Below, in pieces: positions 8,047-16,657 of a stretch of 64,000 nucleotides of DNA (the first letter of the stretch is position 1; every line of letters begins with the position of its first letter). The stretch covers positions 62,001 to 126,000 of the forward strand of contig BAAAJN010000006.1 in the NCBI GenBank assembly GCA_039527025.1, given 5' to 3'. A model generated the notes under the pieces. It was not told the DNA's origin, ran no database searches, and was given only the letters and a program-made list of their open reading frames with translations. The translations under genes and the position numbers were made by a program. Source of the DNA: Microlunatus lacustris. GTDB lineage: Bacteria > Actinomycetota > Actinomycetes > Propionibacteriales > Propionibacteriaceae.

Positions 8047-9432
8047 GTGACCCAGACCCGCACCGAGACCAGCCCGCGCCAGGTGGTGGTGGTGGGCGCC
8101 AGCTTCGCCGGTCTGCTGGCCGCCGCGGCGGCTGCCCGGGCCGGACGCCGGGTGACGGTGCTCGAGCGGGACGAGCTCACCGACGAGCCCGGTCCGCGGC
8201 GGGGCGTCGCCCAGGGCCGCCAGCCCCACGTCCTGCTGCACCGCGGGCTGCTCGAGGCCGCGACGCTGCTGCCGGGGCTGGCCGAGGACCTGCGGGCCGC
8301 CGGGGCGGTCCCCGTCGACACGGGCGCGCTCCCCTGGTACGGCCCGCACGGCTGGCAGCCGACCTCCGTCCCCTCCTACGAGGTGCTCTCACTCACCCGT
8401 CCGCGGCTCGAGCACGTCGTCCGCGGGCGGGTGCTGGCGCTGCCCGGGGTGGCGCTGCGGGCGGGCAGCCGCGTCCGCGGCCTCGAGCGCGACGGCCACG
8501 GCTGGCAGGTGCGGACCGAGGACGGCTCCGCTCTCGCGGCCGACCTGGTGGTGGACGCCTCCGGGCGGGGTTCGCGGATGCCGGCCTGGCTCGCGGCCCT
8601 GGGGTACGAGGTCGAGGAGCCCGAGACGGTGGACGCCGAGCTCGGCTACGCCAGCAGGCTCTACCGCAGCCGGGACGGCCGCCCGCTGCCGACCGGCGTG
8701 GTGGTCCAGGCCACGCCGGACTCGCCCCGCGGCGGGCTCGCGCTCCCGGTGGAGGACGGCGGCTGCATGGTGCTGGCCAACGGGTACGGCGCGGACCGGC
8801 CGGGCCGCGACGTCGACCTCGTCGCGTACCTGGGCGCGGTCCGCGAGCCGGCGCTCGGCGAGCTGGTGGCCGGTCTGGAGCCGGCCGGGGAGCTGGCGCT
8901 GCACCGCCAGACGGGCAACCGCCGGCACCGCTACGGACGGCGGGAGGACTGGCCGCCCGGGCTGCTGGTGGTCGGCGACGCCCTGTGCGCCTTCAACCCC
9001 CTGTACGGCCAGGGCATCGCCGTCGCCGCCATCCAGGCCCGCACCCTCGGTGACGCGCTGCGCGGCCGGCGCGCGTGGGACACCCGGCGGGTCCAGCGGC
9101 AGTTCCAGGCGGCGGCCGACCTGCCCTGGACGGTGGCCACCGGCGAGGACCGCCGCTACCTCGACGCCGCCGGCCCGACCCCGCTGCCCGGCCGGCTCGT
9201 CGACGCCTGGACGACGGAGGTCGGGCACCTGCTGATGGCCGGCGACCGCCGGGCGGTGCGCGCCTTCAGCCGGCTCTACCACCTGATGGGCTCGCCACGG
9301 GAGCTCCTGCACCCGGCCCTGTTCGTGGCCGCGGCCCGTCGCCGTCGCCAGCCCGCGGCGCCCCCGCCGCCCCGGCCCCCGGAGCTGCGGGCCCTGCTGG
9401 CCGCCGTCCGGGCCGACCACCCCGCTACCTGA
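8047..9432 (+). CDS. FAD-dependent oxidoreductase (p-hydroxybenzoate hydroxylase-like)
   Basis: 461 residues. The N-terminal dinucleotide-binding motif VVVVGASFAGLLAA is followed by LERDEL. A second FAD motif, VVGDALCAFNPLYGQGIAVA, near residue 310 contains the conserved GD of the family. This places it with the class A flavin monooxygenase/geranylgeranyl reductase-like proteins. No neighbours suggest the substrate. The start is GTG 8047 behind GAGGAGGAG. The C-terminus is Arg- and Pro-rich. Confidence 0.75.
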   Translation: MTQTRTETSPRQVVVVGASFAGLLAAAAAARAGRRVTVLERDELTDEPGPRRGVAQGRQPHVLLHRGLLEAATLLPGLAEDLRAAGAVPVDTGALPWYGPHGWQPTSVPSYEVLSLTRPRLEHVVRGRVLALPGVALRAGSRVRGLERDGHGWQVRTEDGSALAADLVVDASGRGSRMPAWLAALGYEVEEPETVDAELGYASRLYRSRDGRPLPTGVVVQATPDSPRGGLALPVEDGGCMVLANGYGADRPGRDVDLVAYLGAVREPALGELVAGLEPAGELALHRQTGNRRHRYGRREDWPPGLLVVGDALCAFNPLYGQGIAVAAIQARTLGDALRGRRAWDTRRVQRQFQAAADLPWTVATGEDRRYLDAAGPTPLPGRLVDAWTTEVGHLLMAGDRRAVRAFSRLYHLMGSPRELLHPALFVAAARRRRQPAAPPPPRPPELRALLAAVRADHPAT

Positions 9433-9460
9433 GCCCGTCGGAGACGAGCCACTGCACGGC

Positions 9461-9560
9461 CTGAGCCTGTCGAAGCCGCGGCCTGAGCCTGTCGAGGCCG
9501 CGGCCTGAGCCTGTCGAGGCCGCGGCCTGAGCCTGTCGAAGGCCCTTCGACAGGCTCAGG
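9461..9560. repeat. REP-like repeat: three 22-base tandem units and a 35-base palindrome
   Basis: Three tandem 22-base units beginning CTGAGCCTGTCGA run from 9461 to 9526. At 9526-9560 a perfect palindrome follows: arm CCTGAGCCTGTCGAAGG, one base, and the exact reverse complement. It lies between the convergent FAD oxidoreductase and ligB, so it may terminate both. Related copies are at 45546-45605 and 51064-51430. Confidence 0.85.
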
Positions 9561-9572
9561 GAACGGTGGGGC

Positions 9573-11120
9573 TCAGGGGGCCGGCTCCTCGGGCGCGCGG
9601 AGCGGCCCGCCGAGCGCCCGGACCGTGTCCAGGCTGTCCACGCCGTCGGCGTCCTTGTCCTCGCGGTAGCGCAGCACCCGGGCGAAGCGCAGCGCGACGC
9701 CGCCCGGGTACCGGGTCGAGGCCTGCAGGCCGTCGACGGCGATCTCCACCACCAGCGGCGGGTCGACGTGCACCGTTCCCGGGGTGCGCCGCACCTCCCG
9801 CGCCAGCAGGTGCTCGGTCTGCCAGCGGAGCAGCTCGTCGGTCAGGCCCTTGAACGTCTTGCCCAGCATGACGAACCCACCCGTCGCCGGGTCCCGGGCC
9901 GCCAGGTGCAGGTTGGACAGCCAGCCCTGCCGTCGGCCGTGCCCCCACTCCGCGGCCACCACGGCGAGATCGAAGGTGTGCCGGGGCTTGACCTTCACCC
10001 AGGCCGCGTCCCGCCGGCCGGCCGCGTACGGCGCCTGCAGGTTCTTGACCACCACGCCCTCGTACCCCTGCGCCACCGCCTCCGCGAAGGCCGCGGCCAC
10101 CTCGTCGACGTCGGAGCAGGTGCGCCGCGGCACCCGGAGCGGCGCGGGCACCACCTGCTCCATCACCGCCAGCCGCTCCTGCAGCGGCTCGTCCAGCAGG
10201 TCGCGGCCGTCGACGTGCAGCAGGTCGAAGAAGAAGACCCGCAGCGGCGTGCCGTCGGCAGCCGGGTCGGTGGCACTCATCGTCCGCGACGCGACCACCT
10301 GGAAGGACTCGGGCGTCCCGTCGGCGCGCAGCGCCAGCACCTCGCCGTCCAGCACCAGGCGGGTGTGCGGCAGCGACCGGGCGACCGCCACCACGTCGGG
10401 GAGCCGGGCGGTGATGTCGTCGAGGCTGCGGGTGAAGACGGCCACCTCGTCCCCGTCCCGGTGCACCTGCACGCGGACCCCGTCCAGCTTCGCGTCCACC
10501 ACCGCTGGCAGACCGGTGCGCTCCACCGCAGCCTCCGGGCCGGGGGCAGCGGCGGCGAGCATGGGCTGCACGGCGGTGCCGACGGCCAGCCCGACAGCCT
10601 CCAGCGCCGCCAGCCCGCCTTCCACCAGGAGCGCCGCCGCCGTGGTGGTCGAGGAGGTGAGCATGGCGGCCCGGCGGACCGCCGCGACCGGCACCCCGAA
10701 CGCGGCGGCCAGCCCGTCCTGGACCTGGGACTCCAGGGCGCCCTGGCGCAGCTCCCCGGAGACCAGCCCGGCGACCAGCCGCTGCTCGGCGGCGGTGGCC
10801 CGGGCCAGCAGGTCCGCAACGGCGGCCGTCCGGGCGGCGGCTGATCCCGGCCCTGCGAGCTCGGAGACCGCGGCGAAGACGGCGTCCACCTCGGCCACGG
10901 TGAGGGTCGGCTCGGCCGCCGGCGGCGGCGCGGCCTGCAGCGTCCGCCAGCCCACCCCGGTGCGCCGCTGGCGCAGGCTGCCGCTCAGGTAGGCCACCAC
11001 CACCTCGACGTCCTCCGGCCGGGTCTCCCGCAGGACGGCAGCGATGAGCTCGCGCTTGGCCAGCCGCGACCGGGTGGCCGCCAGCGCCGCGGAGGTCTCC
11101 GCCAACCGGTCGAGGAGCAT
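9573..11120 (-). CDS. ligB: ATP-dependent DNA ligase (LigB type)
   Basis: 515 residues. The adenylation motif is KLDGVR (Lys211), preceded by an N-terminal DNA-binding region. Further ligase motifs include TRSLDDITARLP, LVLDGEVLA, EGVVVKNL and WVKVKP, with a C-terminal OB-fold containing YPGGVALRFARVLRYR. The overall order and wording closely match mycobacterial LigB (about 507 residues), from memory. I start at ATG 11120 because LigB proteins begin MLLxxxA; an upstream in-frame GTG at 11159 exists. It joins nicks with ATP and is a non-essential accessory to NAD-dependent LigA, probably in repair. Confidence 0.9.
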   Translation of the reverse strand: MLLDRLAETSAALAATRSRLAKRELIAAVLRETRPEDVEVVVAYLSGSLRQRRTGVGWRTLQAAPPPAAEPTLTVAEVDAVFAAVSELAGPGSAAARTAAVADLLARATAAEQRLVAGLVSGELRQGALESQVQDGLAAAFGVPVAAVRRAAMLTSSTTTAAALLVEGGLAALEAVGLAVGTAVQPMLAAAAPGPEAAVERTGLPAVVDAKLDGVRVQVHRDGDEVAVFTRSLDDITARLPDVVAVARSLPHTRLVLDGEVLALRADGTPESFQVVASRTMSATDPAADGTPLRVFFFDLLHVDGRDLLDEPLQERLAVMEQVVPAPLRVPRRTCSDVDEVAAAFAEAVAQGYEGVVVKNLQAPYAAGRRDAAWVKVKPRHTFDLAVVAAEWGHGRRQGWLSNLHLAARDPATGGFVMLGKTFKGLTDELLRWQTEHLLAREVRRTPGTVHVDPPLVVEIAVDGLQASTRYPGGVALRFARVLRYREDKDADGVDSLDTVRALGGPLRAPEEPAP

Positions 11121-11335
11121 GGCGACATCCTGCCGGGCAGCACTGTCGACGACCAGCACCGGCGGAGCGACACGATCCGCCGGATCGCCCGCTCGAGCCC
11201 GTCCATCGTGCTAGGAAGACGGGGCTGGTCCTGGGTCACCCTCTGGTCCCGATCCGGCCGAGGATGGCGCCAACCATTGACACCGAACCGGTTAAGTGAT
11301 GGGTTGACCCCCAGACGTTCGACGGAGAGCGAGGA
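11121..11335. other. intergenic region upstream of the leader ORF
   Basis: This region separates the divergent ligB and peptide-transporter genes. TTGACA at 11277-11282 is a good -35-like hexamer, but no convincing -10 box follows at the right distance. Nothing else is recognised. Confidence 0.3.
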
Positions 11336-11485
11336 ATGACGCAGATGCTGCCCGCCGGGGGATTTCTCCTCCATGCCGCCTGCCCACGGGTGCACCTCAC
11401 CTGTCGGGGTGCCGCACCAGCGCCCACCACGCTCCCCACGTCCCACCACACCGCCCCGGGACTGCTCCCGCCGGCGGCGCGGTGA
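11336..11485 (+). CDS. possible 49-residue leader peptide upstream of the peptide ABC importer
   Basis: A short ORF, ATG 11336 to TGA 11485, with GGAGAGCGAGGA directly upstream as ribosome-binding site. It contains two cysteines (residues 16 and 23) in an ACPRVHLTCRG context and a Pro/Ala/Thr/His-rich second half. Short Cys-containing leader peptides are known upstream of sulfur-metabolism and transporter genes in actinobacteria; the resemblance here is only general. It is followed by a repeat and hairpin that could form alternative structures. It could also be a chance ORF in high-GC DNA. Confidence 0.4.
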   Translation: MTQMLPAGGFLLHAACPRVHLTCRGAAPAPTTLPTSHHTAPGLLPPAAR

Positions 11486-11565
11486 GTCCTGCGGCCCCTC
11501 CGGCCCCAGGTCGCAGGCCCCGGTCCTCCCGGTGCCGGCCCGCCGGCGGCGCAGCCAGCGCCGCC
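11467..11565 (+). promoter_or_regulatory. possible attenuator: competing RNA stems
   Basis: GGCGGCGC (11545-11552), a five-base loop and GCGCCGCC (11558-11565) form a perfect 8-base stem. The 14-base sequence CCCGCCGGCGGCGC occurs at 11467-11480, inside the end of the short ORF, and again at 11539-11552. Either copy can therefore pair with 11558-11565. This geometry fits translation-controlled attenuation, but CGG-rich repeats are common in such genomes. Confidence 0.35.
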
Positions 11566-11676
11566 ACCTCCGCCCACCCGTCCCCGGGCTGACCGCCGCT
11601 CCCCGGCGACCAGCCTCCGAACGCCCCGCTCGACTCATCGACCACAGCAACGACGCGATCCTTCGAAAGGACCTCG

Positions 11677-13503
11677 ATGACCCACCCCCAGATCGACCCG
11701 GCAGGCCCCGCGCTCGGCGGCGGCTCCCCGGCCCAGCCGTGGGGCACCAGCCGCCGGCGCTTCCTCTCCCTCTCCGGCCTGGCCGTGGGCGGCGCGCTCG
11801 TCGGCGTCGGCGCCACCGGCTGCGGCACGGCGCAGACGGGCAACAGCACCGGTGAGGGCGCCAGCCAGGGCCGCCCCGGTGCGTCCGGCGACACCTTCTT
11901 CGTCGCCGGTTTCCAGTGGGGCCCGCCCAGCAGCTTCAACCCCGTCTCGGCCACCCCGGCGTGGCCGACGGCCGGCGGCCAGAGCCAGCTGATCTACGAG
12001 TCGCTGCTGCGCTTCAACATGATCGACGGCTCGCTGCAGCCCGGACTGGGCAAGGAGCTGCAGGAGACCGACGACCAGACCTACACCGTCCCGCTGCAGG
12101 ACGGCACCACCTGGTCGGACGGGAGCGAGCTCACGGCCGACGACATCGTCTACACCTTCGAGCTGGGCAAGGAGTCGAGCACCAACTACTCCAGCGTGTG
12201 GACCTATCTCGACTCGGTCACCGCCTCCGACCCCCGCACGGTCGTCTTCAAGCTCAAGACCGACCCGTACAACCCGGGCTCGGTCCGCGACGCCATCGCC
12301 AAGGTGCTCATCCTGCCGAAGGCGATCTTCGGCAAGATCGACCCGAGCAAGGTGGCGGCGGAGACCAACCTGGAGCCGGTCGGCAGCGGTGCGTACCTGA
12401 TCGACAAGGCCGACCAGACCCAGATCGCGCTCAAGCGCAACGACAACTACTGGGGCAACGGCGTCTACGGCCAGCCGGCCCCGCTGGCGGTCGTGCACCC
12501 GATCTTCAAGAGCAACAACGACGGCGACCTGAAGCTGGAGAGCGGCGAGATCGACGCCAGCCAGCAGTTCACCGCCCAGATCTGGAAGATGTGGGAGGAC
12601 AAGCAGAAGCCGGTCGGCACCTGGATGAAGGAGAAGCCCTACTACCTGCCGGGCAACCTCCCGCTGCTGATCTTCAACCTGGAGCGCAAGGGCCTGGACA
12701 ACGTCAAGGTCCGCCAGGCCATCGCCTACGCGATCGACTACCCGAACATCGCGGCGACGGCCATGTCGAGCTACTCCGACCCGGCCCAGGCCAGCCTGAT
12801 CGTCCCGAAGGGCTACGAGGAGAAGTACTTCGACCAGGCCGGGGTCGACGCCGAGGGCTGGTCCTTCAACAAGGAGCGGGCCGTCGAGATCCTCGAGGGC
12901 GAGCTCAACTGCACGAAGGGCTCGGACGGCATCTACTCCCTGCCCGACGGCACCAAGCTCGGTGGCTGGGAGCTCATCACCCCGACGGGGTGGACCGACT
13001 GGAACACCGCCTGCGAGATCGTCGCCAAGTCCGCCCAAGCGGTCGGCATCGGGATCGAGACGAAGTTCCCGCAGGCGCCGACCATGCAGAAGTCCATGCA
13101 GAACGGTGACTTCGACCTCTGCATGTACTCCTACTCCGGGGTCAGCTCGGCCAGCCCGTGGATCCGCTTCCGCGACGCCATGGACGACCGGGGCATCCCG
13201 GAGGCGGGCAAGACGGCGTTCTACAACTACAACCGGTTCTCCCACCCCGACGTGCCCGGCCTGCTCGACGCGGCGGCGGCCGCCAAGACCGACGAAGAGG
13301 GCAAGACGGCCTACACCGCCCTCGACAAGATCTACCGCGAGCAGATCCCGGTCGTGCCGCTGATGTACCGGCCGCTGGAGTTCTACGAGTTCAACGAGAC
13401 CAACTGGACGGGCTTCCCGACCGAGGAGGACCCGTACGCCCCGCCGACCTGGTCGGGAGCCGGCATCAACTGGCTCTTCAAGATCAAGAAGGTGGGCAGC
13501 TAG
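11677..13503 (+). CDS. peptide-type ABC importer, substrate-binding lipoprotein (SBP family 5)
   Basis: 608 residues. A twin-arginine signal (SRRRFLSLSG) leads to a lipobox GATGC with Cys49 as the predicted lipidation site, followed by a Gly/Ser-rich tether. The mature part has family 5 landmarks: YESLLRF, DGTTWSDGSELTADDIVYTFEL and VRQAIAYAID. It binds oligopeptides, nickel chelates or oligosaccharides outside the membrane; which one is not clear. The start ATG follows GAAAGGACCTCG. It heads the operon 11677-17502. Confidence 0.9.
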   Translation: MTHPQIDPAGPALGGGSPAQPWGTSRRRFLSLSGLAVGGALVGVGATGCGTAQTGNSTGEGASQGRPGASGDTFFVAGFQWGPPSSFNPVSATPAWPTAGGQSQLIYESLLRFNMIDGSLQPGLGKELQETDDQTYTVPLQDGTTWSDGSELTADDIVYTFELGKESSTNYSSVWTYLDSVTASDPRTVVFKLKTDPYNPGSVRDAIAKVLILPKAIFGKIDPSKVAAETNLEPVGSGAYLIDKADQTQIALKRNDNYWGNGVYGQPAPLAVVHPIFKSNNDGDLKLESGEIDASQQFTAQIWKMWEDKQKPVGTWMKEKPYYLPGNLPLLIFNLERKGLDNVKVRQAIAYAIDYPNIAATAMSSYSDPAQASLIVPKGYEEKYFDQAGVDAEGWSFNKERAVEILEGELNCTKGSDGIYSLPDGTKLGGWELITPTGWTDWNTACEIVAKSAQAVGIGIETKFPQAPTMQKSMQNGDFDLCMYSYSGVSSASPWIRFRDAMDDRGIPEAGKTAFYNYNRFSHPDVPGLLDAAAAAKTDEEGKTAYTALDKIYREQIPVVPLMYRPLEFYEFNETNWTGFPTEEDPYAPPTWSGAGINWLFKIKKVGS

Positions 13504-13536
13504 AGGACGACGAGAGAGCGAGAGGACTGACCGGAC

Positions 13537-14547
13537 ATGGGCCTGACCCGCTACCTCGGACGAAGACTGTTGTGGTTCCTCGGCACCCTCGTGGTGGCGC
13601 TGCTCCTCAACTTCTTCCTGCCACGCCTGATCCCCGGGAACCCGGTGGACAACATCGTGGCCAACCTCGCCCGAGGTGGCGGGGTCGGCGGCGAGGACCT
13701 CAGGATCATCTACGAGAACTACAACCGTGAGTTCGGCCTCGACAAGCCGATCTGGCAGCAGTTCTTCGTGTACCTGGGCCAGCTGGCCCAGGGGAACCTG
13801 GGGACCTCGTTCGCGCAGTACCCGGCTTCGGTCAACACCCTCGTCGGGGACGCCCTGCCCTGGAGCGTCGCGCTCCAGGTGCCGGCGATCCTCATCGGCT
13901 GGATCGTCGGGAACATCCTCGGCGCCATGGCCGCCTTCCGTGGCGGGTGGTTCGACCGCGGCGCCTTCGTGACGTCGCTGTTCGCCACCTCCATCCCCTA
14001 CTACTGCCTGGCGATCCTGCTGCTCTTCATCTGCGGGGTGCAGCTGGGTGTGCTGCCCATCGGCGGCGCCTACTCCTTCGGGCTCACCCCCGAGTTCAGC
14101 GCCGCCTTCTTCGGTGACGCGATCACCTACTTCTGGCTGCCGTTCTGGTCGCTGGTGGTCGTGTTCATCGGGGGCCAGGCCGTCGGCATGCGTTCGATGG
14201 CCATCTACGAGCTGGGCGCCGACTACGTCAACTACGGCCGCGGTCTGGGGCTCACCGACAACCGGATCACGGGATACGTGTTCCGCAACGCGATGCTGCC
14301 CCAGATCACCGGCCTGGCGCTGTCCATCAGCGGCCTGGTCGGCGGGGCCCTGGTCACCGAGCTGGTCTTCTCCTACCCGGGCGTGGGCACCCTGCTGTTC
14401 AACGCGATCAGCACGGTCGACTACCCGGTGATCCAGTCGGTCACCTTGATCATCACGCTGGCCGTGCTGCTGGCCAACTTCGCCGTCGACATCGTCAACG
14501 GCCTGATCGACCCCCGGATCCGGGCCGCACGGAGTGGAGAGCGCTGA
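13537..14547 (+). CDS. peptide-type ABC importer permease (DppB/OppB family)
   Basis: 336 residues with about six membrane segments. It starts RYLGRRLLWFLGTLVVALLLNFFLPRLIPGNP, the canonical DppB N-terminus with the RxxxGNP element. The coupling-helix region is EYVN-like (ELGADYVNYGRGLGLTDNRI). The next gene's ATG overlaps its stop, so they are translationally coupled. Confidence 0.9.
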   Translation: MGLTRYLGRRLLWFLGTLVVALLLNFFLPRLIPGNPVDNIVANLARGGGVGGEDLRIIYENYNREFGLDKPIWQQFFVYLGQLAQGNLGTSFAQYPASVNTLVGDALPWSVALQVPAILIGWIVGNILGAMAAFRGGWFDRGAFVTSLFATSIPYYCLAILLLFICGVQLGVLPIGGAYSFGLTPEFSAAFFGDAITYFWLPFWSLVVVFIGGQAVGMRSMAIYELGADYVNYGRGLGLTDNRITGYVFRNAMLPQITGLALSISGLVGGALVTELVFSYPGVGTLLFNAISTVDYPVIQSVTLIITLAVLLANFAVDIVNGLIDPRIRAARSGER

Positions 14548-15509
14548 TGAAGTCGATCAACCTGACCCCGAGGTTCTGGGTCGCCACCGCCCTCGTGCTG
14601 CTCACCCTGTTCATCGGGCTGATCGGGCCGTTCATCGTCCGGACCGACCCGGACACGGTCATCGGCGGCCTGTACGACAGCCCGAGCGGCAGCCTGCCGC
14701 TGCTGCTCGGCACCGACAACGAGGGCCAGAGCGTGCTGGCCAACCTCGTCTACGGCACCCGCACCTCGCTGCTGGTGGGGCTGGTGGCCGGCCTGATCGC
14801 CAGCGCCATCGGTCTCATCCTCGGCCTGGTGGCCGGGTACCAGGGCGGCTGGCTGGACGACGTGATCTCCGGCCTGACCAACGTGGCGCTGGCCATCCCG
14901 TCCATCGTGCTGGTGATCCTGCTGGGCATCGCGCTCAACGACCGCAGCTCGCTCGCCCTGGCCTTCATCATCGGCATCACCTCGTGGCCGTGGATGGCCC
15001 GCGCGGTGCGGGCGCAGTCGACCAGCATCCGGGCGCGCGAGCACATCGACGTCGCCCGGCTCTCCGGGGCGTCCTGGGTGAGCATCCTGACCCGCGACGT
15101 GCTGCCCTACCTGCTCAGCTACGTGGTGATGGCCTTCGTGCTGCAGGTCTCGGGCGCGATCCTGGCCGAAGCGGCGCTCAGCCTGCTGGGCCTGGGGCCG
15201 TCCGGCACGACCAGCCTCGGCGTGATGCTCTACTGGGCGCTGCAGTGGGGCTCGATCCGCACCGGCGCCATCTGGGCGTTCCTACCGCCCACGGTGATGC
15301 TGACCCTGATCGCCTTCTCCCTGCTGCTGCTGCAGTCCAGCCTCGACGAGGTGTTCAACCCGCGGCTGCGTCGCGGCAAGCTGGCCAAGCGCAAGACCAA
15401 GGGCGGCCAGGCGCTGCCCGGTCCGGTCGCCACGGAGGCCCCCACCCCGATCGGGACGGGCGGCATCGCCGACAACCCCGTCCCCGCGTCCACCGGAGGA
15501 ACCCGATGA
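14547..15509 (+). CDS. peptide-type ABC importer permease (DppC/OppC family)
   Basis: 320 residues with about six membrane segments. LLGTDNEGQSVLANLVYGTRTSLLVG is the DppC landmark, and the EAA-like loop is REHIDVARLSGASW. The hydrophilic C-terminal tail (about the last 45 residues) is longer than usual. The stop overlaps the ATG of the following ATPase gene. It forms the translocation pore with the product of 13537-14547. Confidence 0.9.
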   Translation: MKSINLTPRFWVATALVLLTLFIGLIGPFIVRTDPDTVIGGLYDSPSGSLPLLLGTDNEGQSVLANLVYGTRTSLLVGLVAGLIASAIGLILGLVAGYQGGWLDDVISGLTNVALAIPSIVLVILLGIALNDRSSLALAFIIGITSWPWMARAVRAQSTSIRAREHIDVARLSGASWVSILTRDVLPYLLSYVVMAFVLQVSGAILAEAALSLLGLGPSGTTSLGVMLYWALQWGSIRTGAIWAFLPPTVMLTLIAFSLLLLQSSLDEVFNPRLRRGKLAKRKTKGGQALPGPVATEAPTPIGTGGIADNPVPASTGGTR

Positions 15510-16657
15510 CCACCCGGCTGCTCAACGCCGAGAACCTGCGCGCGGCCTACCGCACCCCCGACGGTCGGCAGGTCTTCGCCGTCGATGACGTCAGCGTCTA
15601 CATCAACGAGGGCGAGGTGCTCGGGGTCGCCGGCGAGTCCGGCTGCGGCAAGTCCACCCTCGGCGCCATCCTGTCGCTCACCACCCGGCCGCCGCTCTAC
15701 GTCGAGAGCGGGACCCTGGAGATCGACGGCAAGCGCCAGGAACTGGGCGAGCGGAGCAAGATCCCGCGCACCTGGCGCGGCTCGGTGGTGTCCCTGCTGC
15801 CGCAGGGCGCGATGAACTCGATCAGCCCCACCCAGCGGGTCCGTGACCTGGTCTTCGACGTGATGCGCGCGCACGACCGCAGCATCAAGCGCGACGAGGC
15901 CCTCGACCGGGCGCGGGACCGGCTGAAGTCGCTGGACCTGCCGGTCCGGGTGCTCGACTCCTACCCCCACCAGCTGTCCGGGGGCATGAAGCAGCGCACG
16001 GTGACGATCATCTCCACCTTGTTGAACCCGCGGCTGCTGATCGCCGACGAGCCCACCTCCGCGCTGGATGTGTCCTCGCAGAAGGCGCTGATCGACATGC
16101 TGCTGCAGATGCTGGAGCAGAAGATCATGTCCGGCGTCGTGTTCGTCACCCACGACCTGCCGGTGCTGCGGACGGTCTCGGACCGGATCGCGATCATGTA
16201 CGCCGGCAAGATCGTCGAGGTCGGCGACGCCGAGGAGATCACCGAGCGCCCCCGGCACCCCTACGCGGCGGCGCTGCTCAGCGCGGTGCTGGTGCCCGAG
16301 CCGCGCTACCGCGAGATGCGGGTGTTCGGCATCCCCGGCTCCCCGCCCAACCTGCTCAACCCGCCGTCCGGCTGCCGCTTCCACCCGCGCTGCGGGGTCT
16401 CCTACCCCGAGTGCGAGACGGAGGCGCCGCCGCACGTCGGCGACGAGCTGCGCTTCTCCAAGTGCTTCTGGGCCAAGAAGCACCCCGGCGAGTCGGTGCC
16501 GCTCAAGGCGGTCACCTCCGACCGGCTGGAGGACGCCGACCCGGTCGGCGACGACCCGCGGCCCGCGGAGTCGGAGCAGCACGACGACATGGACGGGACG
16601 GACCCGTCGGGCCGGGCCGAGGGCCGTGAGGTCCCGACGGGAGGGAGGACGGCATGA
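15506..16657 (+). CDS. peptide-type ABC importer ATPase (DppD/OppD family)
   Basis: 383 residues. Walker A GESGCGKST (about 46-54), signature LSGGMKQR, Walker B LLIADEPTSALD and switch VTHD. The C-terminal oligopeptide-transporter domain has CRFHPRC followed by two more cysteines, the arrangement that binds an iron-sulfur cluster in some DppD proteins. An acidic tail of about 50 residues after it is unusual. ATG 15506 overlaps the previous stop and follows GGAGGAACCCG; the frame is open much further upstream, but that is only a shadow. Confidence 0.9.
   Translation: MTTRLLNAENLRAAYRTPDGRQVFAVDDVSVYINEGEVLGVAGESGCGKSTLGAILSLTTRPPLYVESGTLEIDGKRQELGERSKIPRTWRGSVVSLLPQGAMNSISPTQRVRDLVFDVMRAHDRSIKRDEALDRARDRLKSLDLPVRVLDSYPHQLSGGMKQRTVTIISTLLNPRLLIADEPTSALDVSSQKALIDMLLQMLEQKIMSGVVFVTHDLPVLRTVSDRIAIMYAGKIVEVGDAEEITERPRHPYAAALLSAVLVPEPRYREMRVFGIPGSPPNLLNPPSGCRFHPRCGVSYPECETEAPPHVGDELRFSKCFWAKKHPGESVPLKAVTSDRLEDADPVGDDPRPAESEQHDDMDGTDPSGRAEGREVPTGGRTA

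Noticed and set aside
11277..11282. TTGACA as a promoter for the peptide importer
   Set aside because: No acceptable -10 hexamer at 16-19 bases, so it is mentioned in the gap entry only.
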